DNA of 42,163 nucleotides from Phyllobacteriaceae bacterium. Its GTDB lineage: Bacteria; Pseudomonadota; Alphaproteobacteria; Rhizobiales; Rhizobiaceae. The translations under genes were made by a program, and so were the position numbers. Under the pieces are notes generated by a model that did no database searches, was not told the DNA's origin, and saw only the letters and a list, made by a program, of their open reading frames with translations. Where the stretch lies: NCBI GenBank assembly GCA_029279965.1, contig JAJUHJ010000014.1, positions 1-42,163 of the forward strand, read 5' to 3'. This document shows, one piece after another, positions 15,473 to 24,292 of the stretch (within the stretch, counting starts at the first letter, position 1; each line of letters begins with the position of its first letter).

Positions 15473-16531
15473 TTATGCGAGGCCGAGCATGGTGCGCAGC
15501 TTGTGGCGGTCGGTCTGGCCGCCCGCGAAGTCGTCAAACGCCGTTTCTGTTACGTGGACGATGTGTTCTGCGATGAATGGTGCGCCTTCCGCGGCGCCCT
15601 GCTCGGGATGTTTGAGTGCGCACTCCCATTCAAGCACGGCCCACGAATCGTAATCATACTGCGCGAGCTTCGAAAAGATGCCCACGAAATCCACCTGCCC
15701 GTCACCCAGCGAGCGGAAGCGGCCCGCGCGGTTCACCCAGCCTTGATAGCCCGAATAGACACCCTGCCGGCCGTCGGGATTGAACTCCGCATCTTTCACG
15801 TGAAAAGCAGAGATGCGTTCATGATAGATGTCGATGAAGGCGAGATAATCGAGCTGTTGCAGGAGAAAATGCGACGGGTCGTAATTGATGGTGCAGCGTT
15901 TGTGTCCGCCGAGCCTTTCGAGGAACATCTCGAATGTCGCGCCATCGAAGAGGTCCTCGCCCGGGTGCAGTTCATAGCCCACATCAACGCCGACATCCTC
16001 ATAAGCATCGAGAATGGGTTTCCAGCGACGAGCAAGCTCGTCGAACGCCTCGTCGATCAACCCTTGAGGGCGCTGCGGCCAGGGATAAAGGTATGGAAAA
16101 GCGAGCGCACCGCTGAAGGTGACACTGACATCGAGCCCCATATTGCGTGACGCCTTTGCGCCCAGCAGCATATTTTCCACCGCCCATTGCTGGCGCGCGC
16201 CAGGGTTATTGTGCACCTTTTCCGGCGCAAAGCCGTCGAATGGAATGTCGTAAGCCGGGTGCACCGCCACGAGCTGGCCGATCAGATGCGTGGAAAGCTC
16301 GGTGACCTCCACACCCGCCTCGCTGCAGATTCCCTTCACCTCGTCGCAGTAATCTTTCGAGTCCGCCGCTTTGGCAATGTCGAAGAGCCGGCCGTCCCAG
16401 GCGGGTATCTGAATGCCCTTATAGCCGTGCCCTGCCGCCCAGCGGGCAATGTTCGGCAGCGTGTTGAACGGCGCTTCATCGCCGGCGAACTGCGCGAGAA
16501 AGATCGCCGGTCCCTTCATCGTCTTCGGCAT
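15473..16531 (-). CDS. Sugar phosphate isomerase/epimerase-like TIM barrel (352 aa)
   Basis: A xylose-isomerase-like TIM barrel (AP_endonuc_2 fold). It begins MPKTMKGPAIFLAQFAGDEA; likely metal-site elements are YELHPGED, INYDPSHFLLQQ, AFHVKDAEF and VLEWECALKHPE. The frame is open back to 16705, but I chose the ATG at 16531, which has CAGGAG upstream and gives the family N-terminus. Relatives include inosose dehydratases, tagatose epimerases and lyases acting on 3-keto-glycosides; the specific reaction cannot be told. It is followed at 12 bases by a Gfo/Idh oxidoreductase, a pairing that suggests successive steps on one sugar. Confidence 0.88.
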   Translation of the reverse strand: MPKTMKGPAIFLAQFAGDEAPFNTLPNIARWAAGHGYKGIQIPAWDGRLFDIAKAADSKDYCDEVKGICSEAGVEVTELSTHLIGQLVAVHPAYDIPFDGFAPEKVHNNPGARQQWAVENMLLGAKASRNMGLDVSVTFSGALAFPYLYPWPQRPQGLIDEAFDELARRWKPILDAYEDVGVDVGYELHPGEDLFDGATFEMFLERLGGHKRCTINYDPSHFLLQQLDYLAFIDIYHERISAFHVKDAEFNPDGRQGVYSGYQGWVNRAGRFRSLGDGQVDFVGIFSKLAQYDYDSWAVLEWECALKHPEQGAAEGAPFIAEHIVHVTETAFDDFAGGQTDRHKLRTMLGLA

Positions 16532-16577
16532 TTTCCAGTACTCCTGATGCAAATTCTGCGGAAACGGAAACGCGCCC

Positions 16578-18185
16578 TCACGTCCCGTTCGGATGATAGC
16601 AGAAACGGGTAAAATCGGCAGAGCGCGCGGCGCCACTGGTATCGAAACACGCCATGCCGACGAAGGCTCCTGTAAAAGAGCCGTGCTCGCCGCGACCGCC
16701 CTCATCGGAAATCACGCTGGCGTCCAACTGTGGACCGATGGGCTGCCAGTCGCCCCCGCCGAAGCGGAAAAAGAACTGCTGTGTGGCCCCCTCCACCTCA
16801 ACCGCCAATTCGACCATTCCCTCGCCCGGCAATGCGACGGGCTCACTTAGCGGAAAGCTCAACCGGCCGTCGGGCCAGTCGCCGGGGCAACTCAGGAGGG
16901 TGAGCGCGCGCTCCATCCGTTCATGCCAGGTCACCGCCAGAAAGTGGAATTTGTGGCGGTTGTAATAGGTGGTCAGCCCTGCTGCCTGCTGAAACGTGAC
17001 TGGCTGAAAGAGGAGTTCCGTCTCCGCCCTGTAACGATGATGCTCCTGCCGGCGCGCCACGAGCGCCTGCTCGAACCAGCTTCCGATGGACTCGCGGCCG
17101 ATGAGTCTCAGGGCGGAGCCGGTGAATGTAAAAATGCGCTCGGGATATGGCGTGCGCAACCACTGGAAGTCTTCCGGCAGTGCCGCATCCTCAAACAAGT
17201 GCTCGACAGGCTCCGGAGGCCGAGGCTCCTCATCAACCGGGGCCGGCACCCGCACCTCCGGCACCACGCTGCCGCTGGCGGGATAGAGCCAGCCATCCTC
17301 TTTCCAAACGCACTTCTGGATCGCGGTTTCGCGACCGAGCGGCGAGCGCCTGGTGCCCGGCAGCGGACGCGAGCACAGATGCGTGTGGTAGACCGCACCA
17401 TCAGGCGTTTCGACGATCTGGCCATGCCCGGCGCGCTGCAAGGAAGCTTCCGGATCATCCTTGGATGTGAAGAGATGCACCTGTGGATGCAACTCGTACG
17501 GGCCAGCGATATCGCGCGAGCGGGCCATGGTTACGGCGTGGGCATAGCCCGTGCCGCCCTCCGCCACCGTCAGGTAGTACCAGCCCTCGCGCTTGAACAG
17601 ATGCGGTCCCTCGACCAGCCCGTGCGGACTGCCGGCAAAAATGTTTGTTGTCTCGCCGATCAGGCGGCCGGCCTTGGCATCGTACTCCTGAAGCAGGATG
17701 CCCGCGAAGGCCGGATGTTTCGGGCTACCGCCGATAGAGTCCGTCCTGTGGTTCCAGACCATGTTTAGAAACCACTTGCGCCCATTCTCGTCATGGAAAA
17801 GCGAAGGGTCGAATCCGGAAGAATTGACGTAGACGGGATCAGACCACGGCCCCTCGATGGAGGGTGCGGTGACAATGTAGTTGTGCGCGTCCTTGAAATT
17901 CCCGTCGTAGCGTTTCACATCGGTGTAGACCAGCCAGAACAGGCCGTCGGCATAAGACAGGCACGGGGCCCAGATGCCACAGGAATCCGGATTGCCACGC
18001 ATATCGAGTTGACTGGCGCGGTCAAGCGGCCGGCGAGCCAGCCGCCAGTTCACGAGATCGCGCGAATGATGGATCTGGACGCCCGGATACCACTCAAAAG
18101 TGGACGTAGCGATATAGTAGTCGGCACCCACACGGCAGATCGACGGGTCCGGATTGAAGCCGGGCAGGACAGGATTGACGATCAT
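16578..18185 (-). CDS. Glycoside hydrolase family 43 (beta-xylosidase / alpha-L-arabinofuranosidase type)
   Basis: A 535-residue GH43 enzyme without a signal peptide, so it acts in the cytoplasm on imported oligosaccharides or glycosides. The inverting-enzyme residues are in place: D13 (NPDPSICRV, general base), D126 (GFDPSLFHDENG) and E192 (VEGPHLF, general acid). A five-bladed propeller (about 1-310) is followed by a C-terminal beta-sandwich (about 330-530) as in cytoplasmic beta-xylosidases. The start was set at the ATG at 18185, which overlaps the stop of the aldo/keto reductase (ATGA). GH43 specificity (xylosidase versus arabinofuranosidase) cannot be read from these motifs. Confidence 0.92.
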   Translation of the reverse strand: MIVNPVLPGFNPDPSICRVGADYYIATSTFEWYPGVQIHHSRDLVNWRLARRPLDRASQLDMRGNPDSCGIWAPCLSYADGLFWLVYTDVKRYDGNFKDAHNYIVTAPSIEGPWSDPVYVNSSGFDPSLFHDENGRKWFLNMVWNHRTDSIGGSPKHPAFAGILLQEYDAKAGRLIGETTNIFAGSPHGLVEGPHLFKREGWYYLTVAEGGTGYAHAVTMARSRDIAGPYELHPQVHLFTSKDDPEASLQRAGHGQIVETPDGAVYHTHLCSRPLPGTRRSPLGRETAIQKCVWKEDGWLYPASGSVVPEVRVPAPVDEEPRPPEPVEHLFEDAALPEDFQWLRTPYPERIFTFTGSALRLIGRESIGSWFEQALVARRQEHHRYRAETELLFQPVTFQQAAGLTTYYNRHKFHFLAVTWHERMERALTLLSCPGDWPDGRLSFPLSEPVALPGEGMVELAVEVEGATQQFFFRFGGGDWQPIGPQLDASVISDEGGRGEHGSFTGAFVGMACFDTSGAARSADFTRFCYHPNGT

Positions 18186-19228
18186 CTCCGCGCTGTCCGC
18201 TTGCGCTCGGCGGACGCTGCCCAAAGGTTGATGTCGGCCTCGCGCGCATATTGGTCGATCTCGGCCAATTCTTCCGGCGTGAAATCAGGATTGGCCAGCG
18301 CGCCAACGCATTCTTCCACCTGTTCCGGACGGCTGGCGCCGATGAGCGCGGAGGTCACGCGCCCGCTGCGCAGCACCCAGGCGATCGCCATCTGAGCAAG
18401 GCTTTGGCCACGGCGGCTTGCAATGTCGTTCAGGGCGCGGATATTGCGGATGTTCTCCTCGTTCAGGAACTCCTTCCTGAGGGATTTTCCTTGCGCCGCA
18501 CGGCTCGTCTCCGGGATTCCGGAAAGATACTTGTCGGTCAGCATTCCCTGTGCCAGCGGTGAGAACACGATGGAGCCGATGCCAAGTTCGTCCAGCGCGT
18601 CCAGCAGGCCATCATCCTCCACCCAGCGGTTGATCATGGAATAGCTCGGCTGGTGGATCAGACAGGGCGTACCAAGCTCCTTCAGGATTGCTGCCGCCTC
18701 GCGCGTGCGCTGCGCATTGTAGGAAGAAATGCCAGCATAAAGCGCGCGGCCGGAGCGCACGATATGGTCCAGTGCCATCATCGTTTCTTCCAGCGGCGTT
18801 TCGGGATCGAAGCGATGGGAATAGAAGATGTCGACATAGTCGAGACCCAAGCGCTTCAGGCTCTGGTCGCAGCTGGCGATCAGATATTTGCGGCTGCCCC
18901 ATTCTCCGTAGGGACCGGGCCACATCAGATAGCCCGCCTTGGACGAAACGATCAGCTCGTCGCGATATCCGGCGAAATCCGTGCGCAGGATATCGCCAAA
19001 AGCCTCTTCCGCCGTGCCCGGCGGCGGCCCGTAATTGTTGGCGAGATCGAAATGCGTGATGCCGAGATCAAAAGCCTTGCGGCAGATCGCCCGCTTCACA
19101 TCGTGCGGGTAATCTCCGCCGAAATTGTGCCATAGACCGAGCGAGACCGCCGGCAATTTCAGCCCCGAACGGCCGCACCGCCGGTATTGCATCGTCTCGT
19201 AGCGGTTCTGCGCAGGTTTCCAGCTCAT
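18182..19228 (-). CDS. Aldo/keto reductase (YghZ / glyceraldehyde-3-phosphate reductase-like)
   Basis: A 348-residue NADPH-type aldo/keto reductase. The catalytic tetrad is visible: D61 (FDLANNYG), Y66, K97 (VSSKAGY) and H138 (FYSHRFDPETPLEETM). The sequence style (MQYRRCGRSGLKLPAVSLG, GPPPGTAEE, QPSYSMINRW) is that of the YghZ/Kv-beta-like group that reduces small aldehydes and sugars. It overlaps its neighbours by 4 bases at both ends (ATGA at each junction), so it is tightly coupled to the Gfo/Idh gene upstream and GH43 downstream. The substrate is presumably a sugar aldehyde of this pathway; that is inference. Confidence 0.92.
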   Translation of the reverse strand: MSWKPAQNRYETMQYRRCGRSGLKLPAVSLGLWHNFGGDYPHDVKRAICRKAFDLGITHFDLANNYGPPPGTAEEAFGDILRTDFAGYRDELIVSSKAGYLMWPGPYGEWGSRKYLIASCDQSLKRLGLDYVDIFYSHRFDPETPLEETMMALDHIVRSGRALYAGISSYNAQRTREAAAILKELGTPCLIHQPSYSMINRWVEDDGLLDALDELGIGSIVFSPLAQGMLTDKYLSGIPETSRAAQGKSLRKEFLNEENIRNIRALNDIASRRGQSLAQMAIAWVLRSGRVTSALIGASRPEQVEECVGALANPDFTPEELAEIDQYAREADINLWAASAERKRTARR

Positions 19229-20373
19229 GCAAACTCCCTTTGCTCCAACAGGCCGCGTGCAGCTTCAACGTCCAGGGCAGCCGGACGCTCGCACGTCGTG
19301 GAAAGATCGACAAAACTGCCGGTCTCGCCTGATTTCAGGATCGACGTCATCACATCGATCGCGTGAAGCGACATTTCCAGCGAGCAGCGGTGCGGCCGTC
19401 CTTCGAGGATCGCCAGCGCCATATCCGCCAGTCCCGCCGCGCGGTAATTGGCAAGCCCTCTGCCGTCCTTCGCCTCCTGGTTCGGCACGCCCAGCGGGTG
19501 TTCCCATTGAGGCACGTCGACCACCCTCTGCTCGTCGGTGACGATCAGATCCCCACCGAAGAAGTTGGGATCGGGAACATGCAGTGAACCTTTTTCGCCA
19601 TAAAGCTCCATATTCGCGTGCTTGTGATGCCACACATCCCAGCTTGCGCCGAGTGTCACGATCGCGCCGCTTTCGAACTCCATCACGGCGTGGATCGTGG
19701 TGGGTGTCTCCACGGTGATCTTTTCGCCCTTGCGGGGCTCAGAAAGGATGACTCGCTCCCGCGTCGGAACCGAGGCAAGCGCGCCCACGCGCTTCACTGG
19801 CCCGATAAGCTGGACAAGGTTTGTCACGTAATAAGGTCCCACATCGAGTATCGGCCCCGCGCCGGGCTTGAAGAAGAAATCCGGATTGGGATGCCAATGC
19901 TCCATGCCGTGGCTCATGACGTGACAGGTGCCGCTGACGACTTTTCCGAGCGCGCCGGAGTCAATCACGTGCCGGGCAAGTTGGTGCGAGCCGCCAAGGA
20001 ATGTATCGGGGGCGGAACCGACGCGGACGCCCTTCTGTTCCGCCAGTTCGGCCAGCGCTTTTCCCTCTTCGACCGACAGAACGAAGGGCTTTTCCGAATA
20101 GACGTGTTTGCCAGCTTCGATCGCCTGCTTCGATACTTCGTAATGTGCGGCGGGGATGGTGAGGTTTACGACGATATCGATGTCATCGGCCGCAAGCAGA
20201 CCGTCGATACTTTCTGCACGCAGGTCGAATTCCTCGGCACGGGCTTTTGCCGCATCAGGGTTCACGTCCGTGCAAGCACGGATTTCAACACCACGAAAAA
20301 GCGGCCCCAACTGCATATAGGCGGCGGAGATGTTGCCGCAGCCGATGATTCCGACCCCCAGTTTTTCAGTCAT
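19225..20373 (-). CDS. Gfo/Idh/MocA family oxidoreductase (first copy)
   Basis: A 382-residue NAD(P)-dependent oxidoreductase. The Rossmann fold starts GVGIIGCGNISAAY (about 6-19), with GKHVYSEKPFVLS carrying the EKP lysine, and a C-terminal domain containing GPILDVGPYYVTNLVQL, a common Gfo/Idh active-site segment. The ATG at 20373 was chosen, with AGGATTGG upstream. It follows the small TIM-barrel isomerase by 8 bases and overlaps the aldo/keto reductase start. It is only distantly similar to the copy at 14270-15460, so the two likely act at different steps rather than as recent duplicates. Confidence 0.92.
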   Translation of the reverse strand: MTEKLGVGIIGCGNISAAYMQLGPLFRGVEIRACTDVNPDAAKARAEEFDLRAESIDGLLAADDIDIVVNLTIPAAHYEVSKQAIEAGKHVYSEKPFVLSVEEGKALAELAEQKGVRVGSAPDTFLGGSHQLARHVIDSGALGKVVSGTCHVMSHGMEHWHPNPDFFFKPGAGPILDVGPYYVTNLVQLIGPVKRVGALASVPTRERVILSEPRKGEKITVETPTTIHAVMEFESGAIVTLGASWDVWHHKHANMELYGEKGSLHVPDPNFFGGDLIVTDEQRVVDVPQWEHPLGVPNQEAKDGRGLANYRAAGLADMALAILEGRPHRCSLEMSLHAIDVMTSILKSGETGSFVDLSTTCERPAALDVEAARGLLEQREFA

Positions 20374-20381
20374 ATCCAATC

Positions 20382-21131
20382 CTAATATCTGCTCGCATTT
20401 TCAATCGAACGGCGCGCAAAGCGCTCGTGGTCGTTCGGCTTGTCGTGTTCCATGATAAAGAAGCGCGCATTCGTCTTGCGGCGAATTGCGTCCAGCAATG
20501 CCTTCCAATCCATGATGCCGGTGCCCACATCCGCCCAGCCATCTTCATCGACGCAGGCGCCCTCGGGTGCGATATCCTTTATATGAATTGCCGAAATTCG
20601 CTCTCCATGCCGGTCGATCCATTCGAAGGGATCTGCGCCGCCTCGCACGATCCAGGCGATATCCGCTTCCCAGGAGAGTTCCGGCCCGCCCTTGAAAATC
20701 TCCGCAAGAGGGACAGTGCCGTCGGCCAGTGGCCGGAATTCGAAATCGTGATTGTGCCAGCCGAAAGTAATCCCGTTCGTCACCAGCGCTTCGCCCGCTC
20801 TTTGTAGCCTTTCACCAAAGCGGGCGTAGCCCGCCGCATCCGCCGGGCGTTGGTCCGGTGCCAAAAACGGGCAATAGACCGCTTTCATGCCGGTCGCCTG
20901 CGCAATTTCAAGCACGTGGCTGGAATCCCGTTCCAAAGTGTCGAGTGCGAAATGGCCGGAAGTCATCGAAAGACCGGTTTCGGCCAGCACCGATTTCAGC
21001 GCATCGAGATCGCCATAGACGCCGGCATGCCCCTCAACCTCGGCATAACCCAGCCGCTCCAGCATGCGCAGCGTCTCCGGAAGGGGCGGAAACTCACGCG
21101 AAGAATAGAGCTGATAGGAAAATTCGGTCAT
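20382..21131 (-). CDS. Sugar phosphate isomerase/epimerase-like TIM barrel (249 aa)
   Basis: A compact AP_endonuc_2 TIM barrel. Active-site-type elements are FGWHNHDFEF, WEADIAWIVRGG, ISAIHIKDI and FIMEHDKPNDH; paired His/Asp/Glu residues should bind a divalent metal. I chose the ATG at 21131, with GGAG 8 bases ahead, over an in-frame TTG at 21143. The N-terminus FSYQLYSSREFPPLPETL is typical of small members of the family found in sugar operons of rhizobia. It is the first catabolic gene after the ABC transporter genes, separated by a 169-base gap that holds a stem-loop. The reaction is unknown; isomerisation, epimerisation or dehydration of a (keto-)sugar are options. Confidence 0.88.
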   Translation of the reverse strand: MTEFSYQLYSSREFPPLPETLRMLERLGYAEVEGHAGVYGDLDALKSVLAETGLSMTSGHFALDTLERDSSHVLEIAQATGMKAVYCPFLAPDQRPADAAGYARFGERLQRAGEALVTNGITFGWHNHDFEFRPLADGTVPLAEIFKGGPELSWEADIAWIVRGGADPFEWIDRHGERISAIHIKDIAPEGACVDEDGWADVGTGIMDWKALLDAIRRKTNARFFIMEHDKPNDHERFARRSIENASRY

Positions 21132-21176
21132 ACATTTCTCCAAACCAACGCGCCCTCAGCGGGCATCATTAAACAA

Positions 21177-21214
21177 GCTCCGGTGACTGGCTGCGTGCCA
21201 ATGCTTGTCGGAGC
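21177..21214 (-). terminator. Stem-loop between transporter genes and catabolic genes
   Basis: GCTCCG and CGGAGC pair across the 169-base gap 21132-21300, with a nested TGGC/GCCA stem inside. On the minus strand the structure is followed by TTGTTTAATG. It could act as a partial terminator or RNA-processing barrier inside the operon. The loop is large, so confidence is low. Confidence 0.35.
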
Positions 21215-21300
21215 CTGATCAAACCGGCAGCTAAGCCCTGTCAGCCTTCAGGCTCCATGCATGAGCAGCGAGCGGTAAAACTCCGATCGTGCCTGTGTAC

Positions 21301-22389
21301 CTAAAGCCGCATCTCCGTTTGCCCGTCGAAGATGGAGGCGCGTGCAGGATCAAAGCCGATCCACCGCCTGTCACCCTTCTTCACGTGCGTTTGGCCATCG
21401 ACGCGGAAGCGCAATTCATTGCCGTCCAACCGGGACCACACCAAAGTATCGGCGCCCATCGGCTCAATCACCTCCACCTCGACCTCTGCCCGGAATGGCT
21501 GGTCTTCAGCACCCTTGTCCATGAAGACGTGCTCGGGACGAATGCCGAAGGTCGCTTTGCCTTGTGTCGGCCCAGCCCCGGAGAACGCATAGCGCTCCAG
21601 GCCGATCTTTGTGCTTCCGGCCACGAAAACCGGTTCGCTGCCCTGCTCCAGCGTGCCGCCGATGAAATTAATGCTGGGAGAGCCGACAAAGCCGGCAACA
21701 TATTTGTTGACCGGCTTGTTGTAGATGGTGTGCGGATCGCCCAGTTGCTGAATTGCGCCGGCGCGCATGATCGCGATGCGATCGGCGAGCGTCATCGCCT
21801 CGATCTGATCATGCGTCACATAAATCATGGTCGTGTCTTCAAGCTTCTGGTGGAGCCGCTTGATTTCCACCCGCAATTCGGCACGCAGTTTGGCATCGAG
21901 GTTCGACAGTGGCTCGTCAAACAGAAAAACATCCACGTCGCGCACCAGCGCCCGGCCGATTGCCACGCGCTGGCGCTGGCCACCGGAGAGCTGCGCCGGC
22001 TTGCGCTTGAGCAGCGGGCCGATGTGCAGGATCTCCGCAGCGCGCGCGACACGTTTGCTGATTTCATCGCGGGGAACGCCGGCATTCTTCAGGCCGAAGG
22101 CAAGATTTCCCTCCACCGTCATCTGAGGATAAAGCGCGTAGGACTGGAACACCATGCCAATCCCGCGGTCCCTCGGCTGTTCCCAGGTTACGTTGCGCTC
22201 CTTGATGAAGATCTGGCCATCCGTGATGTCCAAAAGGCCCGCAATGCAATTGAGAAGGGTGGATTTCCCGCAGCCGGAAGATCCAAGGAGCACCAGAAAT
22301 TCGCCCTGTTCGACATTGAGATCGAGGTCCTTGAGAACTTCGACGTCGCCGAAGCTGAGATGCAACTTGTTGACTGAAACGCTGCCCAT
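21301..22389 (-). CDS. Carbohydrate ABC transporter ATP-binding protein (UgpC/MsmK type)
   Basis: A 362-residue ATPase of a CUT1 sugar importer. Walker [10 protein letters not shown] (36-44), signature LSGGQRQR (134-141), Walker B VFLFDEP (154-160) and switch histidine H193 (VTHDQ) are all intact. A C-terminal regulatory OB-type domain (about 240-360; GIRPEHVF) is typical of MalK/UgpC proteins. It starts 5 bases after the second permease gene. As the energising subunit at the cytoplasmic face it should work with the two permeases and the binding protein encoded just upstream. Confidence 0.95.
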   Translation of the reverse strand: MGSVSVNKLHLSFGDVEVLKDLDLNVEQGEFLVLLGSSGCGKSTLLNCIAGLLDITDGQIFIKERNVTWEQPRDRGIGMVFQSYALYPQMTVEGNLAFGLKNAGVPRDEISKRVARAAEILHIGPLLKRKPAQLSGGQRQRVAIGRALVRDVDVFLFDEPLSNLDAKLRAELRVEIKRLHQKLEDTTMIYVTHDQIEAMTLADRIAIMRAGAIQQLGDPHTIYNKPVNKYVAGFVGSPSINFIGGTLEQGSEPVFVAGSTKIGLERYAFSGAGPTQGKATFGIRPEHVFMDKGAEDQPFRAEVEVEVIEPMGADTLVWSRLDGNELRFRVDGQTHVKKGDRRWIGFDPARASIFDGQTEMRL

Positions 22390-22394
22390 GGCCC

Positions 22395-23336
22395 CTACCC
22401 CTTCACCGCGCCGGCAGCGATGCCACGCACGAACAACCGGCCGGAAGCGAAGTAGACGATGAGCGGGACGAGTCCCGTGATGATGGTGGCCGCCATGTTA
22501 ACGTTATACTCCTTCACACCTTGCGTGGAGTTGATGATGTTGTTGAGCTGGACAGTCATTGGGTAGGTTTCGGGGCGCGCATAGACGACACCGAACAGAA
22601 AGTCGTTCCATATGCCGGTCACCTGAATGATCATGGCGACAACAAAGATAGGCAGGCTCATCGGCAGCATGATCTTGAAGTAAATGCCCCAGAAGCCAGC
22701 GCCGTCGACGCGAGCCGCCTTGAACAATTCCTCCGGCACAGAGCTGAAATAATTGCGGAAAAGCAGCGTCAGGATCGGCATGCCGAAGATTGTGTGCACA
22801 AGCACCAGCCCGGTGAGGCTGCCGTAAAGGCCCATCTCGCGCAGAAGGATCACGATCGGATAGATCATCACCTGGTAGGGAATGAAGGCGCCGACGATGA
22901 GAATCGTGAAGAAGAGATTGGCGCCCTTGAAACGCCAATTGGCCAGCGCGTAACCGTTCAGCGAAGCGATGACGATGGAAAGCAAGACCGAGGGGACGGT
23001 GATCTGCACGGAATTCCAGAACCCTCGGGAAAGACCTTCGCAATTGAGGCCGGTGCACGCGGTTGCCCATGCCTTTACCCAGGGCTCGAACGTGATCTCC
23101 ATCGGCGGCGAGAAAATGTTGCCCAGACGGATTTCCGGCATGCCCTTAACGGAGGTGACGACCATCACGTAGAGCGGCAGCAGATAATAGACGGCGGCGA
23201 TGAAAAGCGCGCCGTAAAGGAAGATGTTCCGGCGCGAGAGCATCCGTCGTGGGCGTGCGCCCCGCGGGCCGGCCATGGCGTCGGCCGCGGCATCGACGCT
23301 GGCCGTGGTGACATTGATGGCGCCGACATTAGCCAT
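22395..23336 (-). CDS. Carbohydrate ABC transporter permease (MalG type)
   Basis: A 313-residue inner-membrane subunit with six predicted helices after a roughly 33-residue cytoplasmic N-terminal extension. The EAA loop reads [20 protein letters not shown], the coupling element that docks on the ATPase. An insertion with a cysteine pair ([15 protein letters not shown]) lies in the first periplasmic loop, a feature of the glucose/mannose-type CUT1 subgroup. The start overlaps the preceding permease gene by 8 bases. Confidence 0.94.
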   Translation of the reverse strand: MANVGAINVTTASVDAAADAMAGPRGARPRRMLSRRNIFLYGALFIAAVYYLLPLYVMVVTSVKGMPEIRLGNIFSPPMEITFEPWVKAWATACTGLNCEGLSRGFWNSVQITVPSVLLSIVIASLNGYALANWRFKGANLFFTILIVGAFIPYQVMIYPIVILLREMGLYGSLTGLVLVHTIFGMPILTLLFRNYFSSVPEELFKAARVDGAGFWGIYFKIMLPMSLPIFVVAMIIQVTGIWNDFLFGVVYARPETYPMTVQLNNIINSTQGVKEYNVNMAATIITGLVPLIVYFASGRLFVRGIAAGAVKG

Positions 23337-24222
23337 GACGTTTCCTGCCTCCGAATTCGAGATAGGCCCACGGAATGATGACGATCACAACCGACAGAAG
23401 CATCATCGTCGACGCGGCAAAGCCCTGACCGAGATTCTGCGACGCGAACATCATGTCGTAGACGTATTTTGCCGGGACCTCGGATGCGATTCCCGGCCCA
23501 CCGCTGGTCTGGGCGACAACCAGATCGTAGACACGGACAATGCCGGAAGCGATCAGGACGATCGTTGTTATGAAAACCGGCCGCATCATCGGAATGACGA
23601 TGAAAAGGTAGGTCTTCCACATGGGGATGCCGTCTACGCGCGCCGCTTTCCAGATATCCTCGTCAATGCCCCGCAGCCCCGCCAGCATCAGGCACATCAC
23701 GAGCCCGGTGCCCTGCCAGAGGGCAGCGATGAGCACGCCATAGATGACGATGTCGGCGTTGTAGAGCGGATTGAAATTGAAGTTCTCCCAACCCCATGAA
23801 CGGACCACCGCCTGGATGCCGAACTGCGGGTTGAGCAGCCACTGCCAGACGAGGCCGGTAACGATAAAGGACAGGGCAAAGGGATAAAGAAAGATCGTGC
23901 GAAAGGTGTTTTCGAAACGGATCTTCTGGTCGAGCAGAGCCGCCAGAATAAAGCCTATCAACATCGAGAAGATGAGCGAGCAGATGCCGAAGATGAACAG
24001 GTTCTCGATCGAAACCAACCATCGCGGCGTGCCCCACAGGCGCTCGTATTGAGCAAGGCCGACGAAATCAAGCTTGGGAAGAAGTCCTGAATCGGTGAAG
24101 GAATACAGGACCGTCCAGGCTGTGCCGCCGGCGAAGACCACCGTCGCGGTGAGGATCATCGGCAGCGCCGCGATCTTGGCGTTCAGGTTTCTGAAAAGCT
24201 GGTTTGGGCGGCGTTGTGTCAT
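23329..24222 (-). CDS. Sugar ABC transporter permease (MalF type)
   Basis: A 297-residue inner-membrane subunit with six helices. The EAA loop is IDEDIWKAARVDGIPMWKTY. I chose the ATG at 24222 (MTQRRPNQLFRNLNAK), which has GGAG 9 bases upstream; the frame is open to 24282 but that extension is not membrane-like. It lies 70 bases after the binding-protein gene and overlaps the next permease gene by 8 bases. Together the two permeases form the translocation channel of the carbohydrate importer. Confidence 0.94.
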   Translation of the reverse strand: MTQRRPNQLFRNLNAKIAALPMILTATVVFAGGTAWTVLYSFTDSGLLPKLDFVGLAQYERLWGTPRWLVSIENLFIFGICSLIFSMLIGFILAALLDQKIRFENTFRTIFLYPFALSFIVTGLVWQWLLNPQFGIQAVVRSWGWENFNFNPLYNADIVIYGVLIAALWQGTGLVMCLMLAGLRGIDEDIWKAARVDGIPMWKTYLFIVIPMMRPVFITTIVLIASGIVRVYDLVVAQTSGGPGIASEVPAKYVYDMMFASQNLGQGFAASTMMLLSVVIVIIPWAYLEFGGRKRHG

Positions 24223-24292
24223 CACCAAGCTCCGGTGAACAACTGAACAGGCCCGGCTTTCTCCGGCCGGGCCCGGCTTCAACCAAGTGCGA

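Noticed and set aside
15164-16150. A 328-codon plus-strand frame opposite a Gfo/Idh gene and the TIM-barrel gene
   Set aside because: It is a shadow of two confident genes that crosses their junction.
21289-22377. A 362-codon plus-strand frame opposite the ABC ATPase gene
   Set aside because: It covers almost exactly the same span as a confident ATPase with all motifs; the antisense product shows no family features.
21174-24238. The 12-base string AAGCTCCGGTGA occurring twice, at about 21175 and 24227
   Set aside because: The second copy is simply the ribosome-site region (GGAG) of the MalF-type permease gene. The first is part of a stem-loop. No further copies or repeat context were seen, so it is likely coincidence.
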